Shown here: piece after piece, positions 1-11,636 of the stretch
Layout of the letters: every line of letters begins with the position of its first letter
How positions within the stretch are numbered: the stretch's first letter is position 1
NCBI GenBank assembly: GCA_013054445.1
Contig: JAAMPI010000034.1
Coordinates: 1 to 64,000 of the forward strand
Length of the DNA stretch: 64,000 nucleotides
Direction of reading: 5' to 3'
Origin: Cudoniella acicularis
Taxonomy: Eukaryota > Ascomycota > Leotiomycetes > Helotiales > Helotiaceae
Program-made: the position numbers and the translations under genes
Notes under the pieces: generated by a model
What the model was told of the DNA's origin: nothing
What the model saw: only the letters and a program-made list of their open reading frames with translations
Database searches by the model: none

Positions 1-1125
1 TCACAATATAAGCACCATGATATAAGCACTCTTTTATCCTTGGACTTTGATTCTACGGTGTGCCCTGAATCAGACCCGTGCAGCTTGCCAGCTTCCCCGG
101 GTCCGAGTGCCCAGCGCAAGGAAAACCCGTCGCCATTTCACCCCCCATCCAAGCGCGTTTGCGGGTGCCCTGGACCCAACCACGCGTACTCCGTAAAGTG
201 CTTTTCGGCCCATCACCCGTCATCCCACCTCAACCTATCCCTGATGCTAGGCAAGCCTCCCGCTCTCACCCAAGGAACCGACAGGGGCCATTTATGCCTT
301 GGGCACACCGGAAGAACGCGAAAATCCAGAGTCGGCTCCTCAGTCGAAAAGTCCCACCAGCCTTTCCCCAGTTCTGCGCGTCGATCCTCAGACCCAGTAT
401 CCGGGCTTTTCATCCTATCGTTGCGTCTGGTCTGCCAGCCATCTACGCCCAACCTGCGAGGGGGAGAATCTGGCCTAATCAACGGCCTTCGCCATCCCGC
501 ATACTGCCGCGTCTCAAACGGTCGGGGCAAAATTGGCTGCGTGCCGGTTGTTTGGAGCTTTCTTTTTACGGAGCTTTACAGCAGGTGCTTGCATTTCAAT
601 ATCACGTGTGGGGGACGACGGTTTGAGCCACAAGTCTGCGTGCAATCAGAGCAAAGTCGCTCGTCCGATAGGTGCGAGTTGCAGCTGAACGGTTTGCTTC
701 CTTGGGAATTACGCAATGGGTTGCTCTATTTCTGGATGTGGAGGCGATGATATTTTCCAGCTTCATGCAAATCTACAAGTTCAAACCTCAACCTTCGATC
801 GCCTTGGACAGACACAATCTTGGACGGTGACACAGCATGTTGGAAGCAAGTGTTTTCGGAAGCAGAGCCGTGGTACCAAGCGTTAAGCTTTGAATAGACT
901 GCATATTCTGCATTTTCGTGTACCCAGGTCGCTGTCGGTCGCTTTTTCAGGCCAAAAGTAGAAGTCATCACGTGAGGAGCCATTGGCGTCAGATCCCATT
1001 TAGGAATGTAAGGCCAAGTGCATTTTGAGCTAGCCTTACCTAAATGGATCACTTTGCCACCAGGGTTTGGATCCGTCTGCAGTTGCCCTCCTGAACCCGG
1101 CTACTCGGTACGTCTACGAAGTACT
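1..1125. other. no confident gene (left flank)
   Basis: The first about 700 bases are GC-rich and open in several overlapping frames on both strands, which is typical of stop-poor non-coding DNA; none of these frames begins with a convincing ATG in context or resembles a family I know. A frame of about 108 codons on the minus strand (726-1052) has a protein-like composition and lies downstream of the CoA-transferase on the same strand, but it has no ATG start. It could be one exon of a gene running off the left edge. I cannot assign it. Confidence 0.4.
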
Positions 1126-2808
1126 CTACCCAACAACTCCGCCTCTTCGAAGATCGACGATTTCCTCCTCACTCAAGCCCATAACTTCACTTAACACCTC
1201 GTTCGTATGCTGGCCAAGTGTTGGGGGTGGGGATCGGATGCCTGGAGTTGAGTAGGAGTATTTCACTGGCGTGTTGATCAACTTTATTGGTCCACATGTG
1301 GGATGCTCGACTTCCTTCACCATATTCCTCGCTTGTACTGTCCATTCATCAACATCTAGATTTCACAGCCATCCAATCATACGCGGGAACCAATGAACTC
1401 ACCATGTTTATGATTTAACGTGTCCATCAGGTCATTCACCTTAGCATACGGCAATCCCTTGCCTTCGAATATATCTTCCCATTCGCTGGTGGTCTTCGTG
1501 GAGGTGATGTCTTCGATATCCTTTTCAAGCACGTCGCGATTTGCAACGCGGGTAGAGTTGACTGCAAATCTGGAATCTGTCGCCCACTCCGGTTTTCCTA
1601 GACCTTCGCATAGAATGCCGAAAAGTCGGTCGGTTCCCCCTCCAAAGAGAATATCCCCATCGGCGGTTCGGAATGACCGATACGGGACAACTGATGCTAC
1701 AGTATCATTCTAGTCAACATCGAGAACGCTCTTCCCCGCACCAGCAATGAAGGAGCAACATACGGTGACTGGTACCCCACCTCCCGGTGTCTCTCTCGCC
1801 GGAAATGAGCACACTCTCGGCCATATTACTTAATGTCGCAACTTGGCAATCGCTCAAACAAACGTCCAGATGTTGCCCTTCCCCAGTCTTTGCCCTTCCC
1901 AACAATGCAGCCATGATGCTGTTGGCTGTGTAAAGACCGGTTGTCAAGTCCGTCACTGCGCAGCCAACCTTGACTGGGGGACCATCACGAGTGCCTGTGA
2001 TATGCATGAGCCCCATCTCGCTGCATATATTCAGCATGGCATCATCCAGTAGGGAAAAGAAGGACCTACGCCTCAACCATCACATCATACCCCGCTCGAT
2101 CACTGTATGGACCTGTCTGACCATACCCGGTTATACTTGCATAGACCAACTTCTCGTTCCCTTTTCTCAAAGTTTCGAAATCCAATCCATAATTCTTCAA
2201 TGTTCCCGGGAGGTAGTTTTCTACGAATACGTCTGCTTTCTTTGCCAATTCCCGGATGAGATCTGCGCCTTTTGGGTCTTTGAATGAAACACCAACAGAT
2301 TTCTTGTTGCGATTTACCTGCATCGTAATTTTGAGACTTAAATCAAAAAAGGATGGGATACAAGGTACTAACAGAAAGATAATACGCGCTTTCACCTGGT
2401 CCGGATCCCACCTTCTCCCCACTCAGATATGGTGCATAAGGAGGACCCCATTGCCGGGTATCGTCTCCTCGAGTTGGATGTTCAATCTTCAATACTTCCG
2501 CCCTGTGGCTAATCAGAAATATCCAGCTCTTGTTAAGAGAAAGACTTACCCAAGATCTCCTAGCATCTGCGTACAATACGGCTACAAGAGCGAAGGTCAG
2601 CTGACTGTCTATCACATGACTTGTGAATGAAAAATGAAAAGGGGGACTCACACCAGCCAGGACCCTCGTCAAATCAAGAATCCGTATTCCAGAAAGGGGC
2701 AATTTTTTTGTTCTCTGGCGCGACTGTAGATGATGTAAAAGTACGCAAACATTGAAACCTTTGCAGCGAGTGTCGCAGAACACGAGAGGTGCTACAAGTT
2801 AGCAACAT
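1126..2808 (-). CDS. CoA-transferase family III (CaiB/SUGCT-like), with a one-base frame problem near the start
   Basis: Moves CoA between carboxylic acids; the closest type I recognise is the mitochondrial succinate-hydroxymethylglutarate CoA-transferase group. Seven exons on the minus strand: 2808-2652, 2581-2550, 2502-2373, 2317-2070, 2020-1764, 1696-1403, 1337-1126. Family signatures in order are LSGIRILDLTRVLAGP, MLGDLGAEVLKIEHP, DDTRQWGPP, NRNKKSVG, the GYGQTGPYSDRAGYD block and the late VPYRSFRTADGDILFGGG block. The N-terminus from ATG 2808 is Arg/Ser-rich with few acidic residues, as in a mitochondrial presequence, but it joins the catalytic frame only if the T7 run (2703-2709) is one base shorter. 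With that base removed the exons total 1329 nt, 442 codons plus stop, normal for the family. Either the assembly has an extra base or the allele is broken. The family call is firm; the substrate is not. Confidence 0.85.
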
Positions 2809-3400
2809 CTTAATTTTCAATACGAAATGTTGCAAAGAATAAAGACACAAATAGGGAGCTCCTCTAAAAATATATATGCAAGAGAGAGAAGGTGGTTAGA
2901 ACTGCTTGATGCAGTGGAATTTGCTCCGCTCTTCGGATTCGGAGACCTAGTTCGTGTGGGGCTTGAAAGCCACCAAAATGTTAAATGCTGCAAACAACTC
3001 CAGATTTTCGCAGCTCCAGTCTTAAACCTCCACAGCTCGAGGAAAAGGTCAAGCATTCGTAATGCAAGCGCTACTAAGAGAGAAATCTGATGTTGCCGTT
3101 CGGGTTGGAAGTTCGGACTGGCTGGCAGTGCAACGTTTGCCGAGGCTCAGCGTGTGGGGCTCCAACTTCCCAAAGGTTACTTTTTCTTGCCTTTGGGGGG
3201 CAGACTGAAATACTCAGGCAGTCCCGTTACGGCGGATGCCACCAGCTTCATGCGCGCGCTTAAAGCCTTCGAAGTTCGAGTTGGAAACATGATTGATTTC
3301 TCGCAAGTGCGAAATGATTCATATAAGAGTAGGGGCCACCACCAGCGGCCCACTTAAGCGAGAAACATGAAAATGACCCCCTTGCTTCTAAAACTCACTA
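2809..3400. other. intergenic, nothing assigned
   Basis: Upstream region of the CoA-transferase. Short open frames occur on both strands (for example 2827-3090 +) but they mirror each other and show no family motif or splice structure. After about 3360 the base composition shifts sharply to AT, which marks the edge of the transposon-derived block. Confidence 0.4.
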
Positions 3401-3419
3401 TAATTACAATTCATATTAT

Positions 3420-4150
3420 TTTAATCGGAAGTTCGGAATTCGAATCAATTAATAGTATTTAATTTGTGTACCTTAATCGCATCCTCGATTTTACACGTTA
3501 ATTTCTCGGTATAGTACTAAAAGTCACCTAGATCCACCTGATCCTAGAGCTTTTAAAGCTCCTTATATATATCCTCTCTGTTTTTTAGCACATATAGCAA
3601 TTTCTTTAGCTCTTCTTTCATCTATCGCTAGACCTTCTTAATCGGGTTTAGATCAGGTGAAGAAGGTAGCTAGGAAAAGCTACGAATGCCGTGTTGTAGG
3701 CGGAGTAAGCGGGCCTTCCCCGTATAGATCTTTGACCTATCTTCTATAAAGATATACTCTAGCCCGAGTTCGTCGAATAGTAGGAAAACCACGGGTTCTA
3801 GAACTTCCTAAAGGTAGGCCTTAGAGTAAATTCCCTTACGCTTAGGAAGCTTCTCTAAGAAGACTAATTCTGACTTATAATCCTAGCTAATAGCCCCCTA
3901 AATTATAACCGAAAACCTCCCGGACCTATAAACAGACTATATATAATTCGTATAGCGCTTTTCGTCTACCCTCCGTGTAACCTAGATCCTTCTACTCTTT
4001 CTAACCTCAAATATAGCTTCGTCTGACTAAATAACCTTTCGCCAGTCGCCTCCGAGCTTACCGTCGTCCCTGTGCGCTATATAGTCTAATGTCCCCCACC
4101 ACCTATGATCCAATGCAAAAGCTAATCGCTTCTTGGCTTGTTTGCGTGAT
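3420..4150 (-). pseudogene. Tc1/mariner-type transposase relic, RIP-damaged
   Basis: Read on the minus strand this AT-rich block keeps the backbone of a Tc1/mariner DDE transposase. The piece VI*SDEAIF holds the first catalytic Asp; FIEDRSKIYTGKA follows in the position of the second Asp; and SPDLNPIKKV* stands where the family has SPDLNPIENVW. Two conserved Trp codons have become TAG (one at 4027-4029) and the third catalytic acid reads Lys. All are G-to-A on the coding strand, the expected mark of repeat-induced point mutation in ascomycetes. Further stops occur downstream. The N-terminal part is missing next to the LTR-like block at about 4156, so the copy looks interrupted there. It is certainly inactive. 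Confidence 0.75.
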
Positions 4151-4155
4151 ATATG

Positions 4156-4390
4156 TCACAGACCTGGTCTGACGCGTCCCCCTTACCTGGCGCGCCCTCC
4201 TTGCCTGCGACGCGTCCCCTGGCCCCTTATCACGTGTCCTCGCTTAGCGGAACTCACCTCCTGTATATAAGGCCCCTTNAGAGCCACCTCTTCCTTCTTC
4301 TCTCCTTAGCTTAGTTTCTTCGATAATATAACACCTTCTTATAAATACGTCCCTACGTGACGTCAGGGCCCTAGTGCCTTTATAGAGCTA
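4156..4390. mobile_element. LTR-like block (possible solo LTR or retrotransposon end)
   Basis: GC-richer island inside AT-rich DNA. It starts with TGTCACAGACC, the kind of TG start often seen on fungal LTRs, carries repeated ACGCGTCCCC-type words, a TATATAAGG box at about 4264-4272 and then a pyrimidine-rich leader. It sits at the point where the mariner relic breaks off, so an insertion into that relic is likely. I could not find a second copy in the window or a certain CA end. One unresolved base (n) lies at 4279. Confidence 0.4.
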
Positions 4391-5064
4391 TAATAATAGT
4401 TATAATATTTTCTTTCTTTTAGTATTAGAACATGTCTAGTCTGTTTATTTACTTTATCTCTTGTCTAGATTTATTATAGTCTTTTAATTTCCTCTTTTAT
4501 CTTTAAAATAATTATAGCCTTTTAATTCTTATTTTCTCTTTTAAGAGGAAAGAAAAAAGACAAAGAAAACAATTATATTATTTTATATCTTTTCTATTTC
4601 TAAATCCTTCTACGAGATATACTCCCTTCCTATCTATGGTTTTCCTTTGCCTTTATACGTCTAAGTATACGAACCCTTCCCTCGTATAAAGAATTCGTAG
4701 GGAATTTTGATTTTATCGTAACCCTTAGCTATCACTATCTCTGGCTTCTGTTTCAAGTATAACAATCGTTTTAGTATATCCTCCTTTTCTATACCTAGGA
4801 TCATCGCTTCTAACACTTATAGCCCGAGGTGTCTAAATTCCTAGATCAATTTATTTACCTTTTTTACTATACCCGCTCTACTATCAAACGCCTTTCTTTA
4901 CACGTGCCCTAAGCAGATCGCCGTCGTATAGTACGTTTCTCAGGTAACCCGTCCTCTAAAGATGCTCCCCTTTGCCTAGGTTGAAATTCTAAGTCGTTCG
5001 CTGCTATTTTCGTTCTTGTTCTAGCCAAGGGGGCCATGATCTTGCTCTTATAAGTAACAATACA
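4391..5064. other. AT-rich, RIP-like transposon-derived DNA
   Basis: Very AT-rich with TA-rich codons and stops in all frames. Minus-strand pieces near 4700-5050 read like a broken protein (for example a start-like segment MAPLARTRTK near 5036), but I cannot assign them to a family. Probably the inside of the element whose end is the LTR-like block, or the remaining part of the mariner copy. Confidence 0.45.
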
Positions 5065-5724
5065 ACCTTTTGTTGCCGCTGATTAACTCACGATAGTTAG
5101 GGAGATAGGAGGTTATAGTAGGTGAGTGTGAGTGTTTCATAAATATTTATGCTGATTCTTGGTTCCGCTCGTCGAAGTTCAATACGAGAGTGAAACGTGT
5201 TTGGATATTTCTTGATTCCGGAAAGATTGGTACCGGATCTCAGGGGAGCAGGTACTTTGAATACCAATTCAAATCTTACAAGGATTGTCCCACTTTCAAC
5301 GATCTCTCGGGTTTCTTCGACTCGCATCACGAGCCCTCATCGCAATTCTACTTTATACAAAAGCATGAGCTCTGTCAATTGTACAAGTGGCAATCAACTC
5401 GAACTGCTCAAGCGTCGATCCCGCGTATGCTGACTGTTTGCGAGACTCGGCGCCGTCTTGTAGGAGCACACATCCACGTTAATTTGCTTTCGTTCTGAGC
5501 AATTGTACACTCTCCTCGAAACCATTAATTGCGGGCTCGAACAGCCTTTATTTGCTCAAATTCTCTAATTGCTCGTGCAGAAATACAGTGATATCAAAAT
5601 CTCAGGCCAAGTCTCGGGCCCAAATCTCAGACGAAAAGGCTTAGATCGGCGAAAAGTTGTGCCGAGTTCAACTTTTCCTCGTCGAAAATCGCGTTTTTTC
5701 ATCATCATTTCTAGACCCTCTGTC

Positions 5725-8481
5725 ATGGACGACTCGTGCTGCATCTGCGGTCTAGTGCTAGCCACTAATGACAGCGATTTCCCTCAATGGTGCAAAAGCA
5801 TTCGCGCTTGTAAGTTTCCCCTTCGGCGACTGAAGAAGCTGAGATAATAACATTAGTCTCGTAGTGTGCCGGATTGAACGCAAAACAATCCTTACAGACA
5901 TAGGCTCCGTCGATGGCGATGCGATGCCCTTTAAATTCTCTATACTTCAATATGGATCCCGCCGATTTTACTATTGCCGTAATTCAGCGGAAGACGATGA
6001 CAGCGAAGACTTCTGCTACCCATTTCACGACATTTGTTGGACCCTACTTCACGATATCGGTGGCGACAAGCTTCTCGGCGACAACCTTGATCCATTATTT
6101 GATATCTTTAATAGTTCTCATTATGTCCAAAAGCCCAGGTGTTTGAGTTGGGGTCAGGATTATTATCTCGAGGATATCCTCGATACTCCTCTAAGGAAAG
6201 ACGAGGTCATCTCAACTCTTAAAAAAGCAGACTTCACCAAATCTGTAGACCCTTTGCATTTTACATTTCCTTTACGACAGCAAGCATCCTCCCCAGCACG
6301 ACCAATAACGACGTTGATGGTTGCCACAGTTTTTAACGTGAAGAAGATTTTCCTCGGCTTCTCGGTGTTCGTTACGAGTTTTATCCACTCTTACCGCACG
6401 AGATTACTTCGTGCCTTTCCAGCAGCCGTTGTCCCTGACAGCCACCCCAGGGTTGCTGGACTGCTATCACTGCCTACAGAGATTCTTGAGTCCATCATCA
6501 TTAGTCTTGACTACGCGGATGTACAGCACTTCTTGAAGGCTAGTTCAAATCTCTACAGAATATATGGTGGTGATGGCTGCAATCTTCCATCTTTATTCTG
6601 GAAGTCCCGATTCTGGGTTCACGGTGAGACGGCCTTCGCGCGCTCGATCCCCCCCCCGCCCTATTCCTACGAGGATTGGTTCTTTACAATCACATCTGAG
6701 ATGAAGAACGGTCTAAATAACTTGAAGTTGCGAAACCGGAAACGAATTTGGAAAATTGGACTTGATTTAATCAGTGTCATACGTGCTATCAAGGATCCCG
6801 ACCGTGTCTTGCACGGTGATATTGTCACGCCACCAGCTAGCCTGATGCGAGACCCTACTGCGAGTTGCTTGGCCATGAAATATGATTCTGGGAACTGTCG
6901 AGAGTTGAAGCAAGTATTCGTACCGTTCGACAACTGGTCGTCAGGAACATGGCTATCTAACGTAATACCATCGTATGTTCTCGTTTCAAATCGGCGACTG
7001 ATTTCGGGCCTCACCTTCACATTCAGCAACGGAGCATTCATTGACATAGGGTATGTTGTGAACCACTGCAGAGACTACTCTAAGACCAGACTAAGTTCCA
7101 ATTCCTTATGGTTGGTGTGTAGCCAGTTTGGATTTGAGGCCATCGACACCGACGGTCTAGCAGAACGATACCTTCACTGTTCTGCATCAAGTCGCCCAGA
7201 CCAGCTCGCAGTATCCAAATGGCCATTGAGGGACCCCAAAGGTATTTGCGTTGGCCTTGATGTATGTTCTTGCTCCCGCACTTATTGGCGTAAAACTGAT
7301 GTAGTCAGGCTATGCGCATTGTGAGGATTTCTATCGAGAACCGTGAGCATAACAAGCTTAACAACGTCCTCTGGGTTCCTCTATATCCTTCATTTGTACC
7401 ATCCCTACATGAAAAGGATATCGCTGCTCTATACCAGCTACAAAGGCAATTCTTTGCACCGGCTTCGTTTATATCTATCGAACCAGAGAATGGCCGACTC
7501 ATCGCGATCACGGTCTATAGCCCTATTGGACGGGGTGCTGGCGTCACAGGCATTCGGTTCATCTACGACACAGGGCTCGAAAGCATGTGGGGCTCAGCTG
7601 ACGATGCTGCCTCGCTAGCCTTCTTCCTCGATAGATCCGAACGGCTTATCGGCGTTAGTATCTATAAAGTAGGTACCGTAGTTTGTCACTTGAAGGTCAG
7701 TCACCTCGTTACTAGTGCAGCGAGATACGCTGATAAGGTCTTGCAGTTTACAACGAACTTCCACAGAACGAGCGACCTCGTCCCTCAATTTCAAGACCAT
7801 TCGAAGCTATTGGTGGAGTGCGTCAGCTATACAGCCCCTAAAGGTGGGTATCTGAGCGGATTCTGTGGCTGTTTCACCAATTCGCCTTCGTCCTCATCCA
7901 AACAATTGAATTGTTTTGGCGTGGTTGGAGCAGCCACCGAGATACCGCTCAATCCTATGTGCTTGTCGATTGAGAATTGTACGCAGCACGGCGAGGGACG
8001 ATCACGGCGAGAAATGCCCCTTGGAGGGCTATGGGATCATGGTGAGCAGAGATCTTGTCTGTTTTTTGCGAAACAATTTAGCTCGATTCAAGCATCGGTC
8101 AATATGACTGAGTCCAAGTACCGGCGTGTGGGTCAGGTCACTGGCCTTCTCTTCCACTCAAGCGACGAAGGTTATCCCGACTTGCTTGGTCAATGGACGG
8201 GAGCTGGCGAGACTTATTATTTTGAGGTAGGAGAGCGGATCTTGGATTTGAGTGTCGCAACGATAAAGCCAAAAGAAAAGATTTTAATTCGGGCCCAATT
8301 GTCGCAAGTTGAAGGTATCACTGTGGTAACAAATCGGAAGAAGATTACTTGGAGTCGGACAGCACCAAGGTTCAAAGTGGAATTTATTATCACAAACCAG
8401 TGGAGACAAAAGATAAGCGAAGTCTCTTGGGACTTCAACGCTATCTTTGACAGAGTGAAGTGTAATTATTCATGTATCTGA
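5725..8481 (+). CDS. large F-box protein of a fungal-specific family
   Basis: Three exons, 5725-5809, 5865-7261 and 7309-8481, give 884 residues. The N-terminus has a Cys pair module (CCICGL), followed by a conserved-looking 200-residue region. An F-box-like motif (LPTEILESIIISLDYADV, about residues 230-275) follows, then PSLFWKSRFWVHGE, and a long C-terminal region without catalytic motifs. Proteins of this plan are expanded in filamentous ascomycetes. Known F-box proteins hold a target to an SCF ubiquitin ligase through Skp1; the target here is unknown. Both introns have clean GT-AG ends and phases that fit, and the frame stays open for more than 2.6 kb. The start was chosen because it opens the Cys module and matches the first exon's splice phase. 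It lies just downstream of the RIP-damaged block. Confidence 0.8.
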
Positions 8482-8782
8482 GATCTGACATCCTCCTAAC
8501 AATCGAGAAAAGGAAAAAGATAGGATAAAAACAAGAGATAAAAAGCAAGAATATCACGCGTGTTCCTTGCTTGTATCCAAATCAACTGCCCCGAAACCGT
8601 CTCATTTATAAGTATTGTGCCTTCTCTCGCGATATCACCAATATTTTGTCCCGTCGGTCTCGCTCCATCCACGCTCATTGTAATCCCATTCCCCTTCTGG
8701 GCGCGACTCCAGCGACTCAAAATTGCCGTTGTTAAAGTAATAATATACTCCTTCACGGACAAGATAATATTGACTCAATGGC

Positions 8783-9433
8783 TCATGAAGTTGAGGCATC
8801 GGGTGCGGGGTTCGTAGAGCTTTCAGGTGCAAGCGAGCTTGAGGCTGTAACGTAAGAAGTCGAGGGATCTTGGGGGGCGGCCGATATCTCAAGCTCTTCC
8901 GTCGCCAGCCCTAGCACATATAAACCTTGCGTGACATTGCATTTGATATTATCAAAGATCTCCTGCACGGAACTCGCGTCTTCAATGAGGTGGTAAGGTC
9001 GACTGTGACAAGTGTGTATGCGTCCCCTGGGAAGCATTCGACTATAGAATTGGATGTGAAGTCCAATCCCGACGGCGCCGAAAAGGACTGAGTTACTAGG
9101 GTTCGAGGAGAGTGCTATATGATCGTCGAGCTGCGAATTGAGAACGTCGTTAAAGTCTTTTTGGGTGGTCTTCCCGCGAGGGCGCTTCAGTTCGACTATC
9201 AAAGCGTCTATACTAGACCACCCAGCAGTGTATTCGATAATCTTCGTCACTTTGTTGTCGGGCTCAGTAGCTTCCGACTTGTGTTTGGTTTGAACCGACC
9301 AATGATCATGGGCAGGAAAAACGGTCCATAGTAAGTTCTCCCACAAGACTTGGACTTCTTTCTCCTGGCTTCCGGGCTCGACGTGTTCAGCGTAGAGCTT
9401 AATGGCTGGGTTTAGTATGTAATTATCTTCCAT
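8783..9433 (-). CDS. orphan protein with PD-(D/E)XK-like motif
   Basis: Single exon of 216 residues from ATG 9433. I do not know a named family for it. The N-terminal part reads MEDNYILNPAIKLYAEHVEP and is followed by a region rich in Trp and His. The segment SSIDALIVELKRPRG at about residues 73-87 has the Asp then Glu-x-Lys arrangement on a hydrophobic strand that is seen in PD-(D/E)XK nuclease folds, and a later stretch (SVLFGAVGIGLHIQFY) could be another core strand. The last 40 residues are Ser/Pro/Ala-rich and look disordered. Nuclease activity is inference from a short motif; the fold may be used for binding only. A frame at 8635-8892 overlaps the end and may be chance. Confidence 0.65.
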   Translation of the reverse strand: MEDNYILNPAIKLYAEHVEPGSQEKEVQVLWENLLWTVFPAHDHWSVQTKHKSEATEPDNKVTKIIEYTAGWSSIDALIVELKRPRGKTTQKDFNDVLNSQLDDHIALSSNPSNSVLFGAVGIGLHIQFYSRMLPRGRIHTCHSRPYHLIEDASSVQEIFDNIKCNVTQGLYVLGLATEELEISAAPQDPSTSYVTASSSLAPESSTNPAPDASTS

Positions 9434-11636
9434 CTTCGTGAGGTATACTCTGCGGAATCTTCCTATAGATGAGTTAGGCCTGGCTACGAGTAGACAGGAA
9501 TATGCTTACAAGGAATTTCGATGGGAAGGTAAGCCAAGTCTCAGTTGGGTATGATCTTACTAGAAGACTGTTCTGCACACATATAAGTCACTGCCATGTG
9601 GTGATGAGTGCGGAGGCGCATTGCCATAGACCGAATGTGGAAGCTTACAGCATGCAGAGAATCGCGCCAGTAAGATGATAGCAGTGAGGCCATGCTTTCT
9701 GCGGGCAGAGAGGATCAATCAATACACACCACATATCGCACTAAGAAAGCCAGCCGTTGGCATAGCTTCAATGAGATAGTAGGGATCATTACATGCGTGA
9801 AGGGCAAGTATCAAATGCCTGGAGTGGGTGCGTAGCCACTCCACAATCTGTAGGCCTGACCACACCTTGATTTTAGCGCTATCCTTCCGGTCAGAGCCCC
9901 GAGTGAATGGTATACTAATACAGAGCTCGTGGTGTGGCCCGCCTACAGGGTTGTGGTTGTGTGTGAAGTGTGTGAAGTGTGTAGAAAAGCGAGGAGTATT
10001 GTGGCTGAGGCAATGAAAACCTTGACCAGTGGTGTATGAAGAACAAAAAGGTCACAGTGCGTATTGAGAGTTTAACTTTGCTGTGATGTCGGCTCAGTAT
10101 TACAAAGAAAGATTTTTGAGGCGATGTATACACGCTCTGCCGATGTGAGCTGATCCGTGTATTCGGTCCCGGGATATATAAAGCAGTCACTTCAAGCGGT
10201 ATACGACAGAAGGAACTAGAGGAGGAAAATCATATGACGGAAGGCGTATCAATGATACTCACAAGCAGTACTAGCGAAGGGGCTATTGTTAACTTATTAC
10301 TTGGTATTCCAGAGAGTGTTGAAATAGAGGAGAAGTTATATGGCTCGGGATTCCAGTGGACATCCAAATAAGAACCAAAGCTCGAACACTCCATATTCTC
10401 CACTGCATGCGATGCTATTCTTCCTTCACTTTTCCTCCGCAAAAGTACAGCCCGACACCTAATTCTAGCTTCGCTTTGCCAGTGAGCCTTGGGTGGATGC
10501 TCTTCTCGCCATCCTCGTAGACAGTAACACCAGTGCATCCCTCCTATACCCCACCGACCTTTACCTTTAACATATTTGACATTGTTCTCATTGTTCTCTC
10601 TAACTCCTGAGAAATCTATTGAAGCATTGAGATCGAAGGGTTCGAAAGTCTAATGCCATATCTATTAAAAATGATTCATCATCATATATGATACGACTAA
10701 CCATTAAAACGTCCTCGTATTCAATTGTAGCGAGAATTATCAGCAAGCCATGCTCTACACCCTGCTCTGCACTATGCTCTTGCACGTGTGGTCTTATCGT
10801 AATGTGGAAGTGCTTGGATCAGATTATAGGCCTCTCAGATTCTGGTCAGACTAGAGATCGTTTGCGTTTCGGGGTTTGAGTTTGGGATTTGGGGGACTGT
10901 TGTTTGAAGTGGTGGGGCATGATGCCATCTGATTTGCTTTGCAGCCTGATTCAGGGTGCAGGGCCCAATGCAGTTAGGCTCCAGTGCCTTCACGATGAGG
11001 CTAAAAGAACACCAAACTTCGGTCGCAAACAGGTTCCACAAAGTTTGTTCTGTGGCCTTTGTTCAGAGCCGACGCGAATAAAGTCCTTCGGACGGGTCAA
11101 GCGAATTCAGACTATCTAGAAGTTGTGTCAAATGTTATATCACAACATAGGCGCCTTTTTCTTGGGATGTACCAAACGATCGCGAGGGTGAGCAAGGTCA
11201 TCGACACATTGGATCCGGTTCAAGTGTATTTTTACTCAGACCGTTCGTGGAAGAAATTTACTAGCAGCTCCCTCTTCCGTTAGGGAAATCAGTGACCTGA
11301 AATATAATTGAATATTCGTAAGGGCTTTGCTGATTGACCATGCAGTCAACGCAGCCCCGCGCAGACTGTATGATCACCAGACGTCCATTGAACTATATAG
11401 ATCGGCCTCAGCTAGGCCATCCAAGCCACATACTTTATACCGCTAGATGAATCTACGCACAAAAGACTTCGGGCAAAAACACTCACTCAGGTGGAACGCC
11501 AAACTACGGTTCTCTAATATGGAAATCGGATGATGTTAGATAACTTTGGATCGAAGTCAAACCTTGTTTTCTGGGGCCAGTTCCTCAGCCGTGTCCAATC
11601 ACCTTATTAATATACTTGAGAATTATAAAAAGATAA
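9434..11636. other. long gap without a supported gene
   Basis: No frame here carries a family motif or a consistent splice pattern. Features seen are a GTGTGAAGT-type short repeat near 9958-9982 and a few frames below 105 codons, such as 10230-10538 (-) and 11059-11283 (+), of which I can say nothing. Possibly remains of genes or regulatory DNA. Confidence 0.4.

Noticed and set aside
40..750. 236-codon open frame at the left edge
   Set aside because: It starts with TTG, overlaps long frames in two other registers and on the other strand, and has no domain; stop-poor GC-rich DNA explains it.
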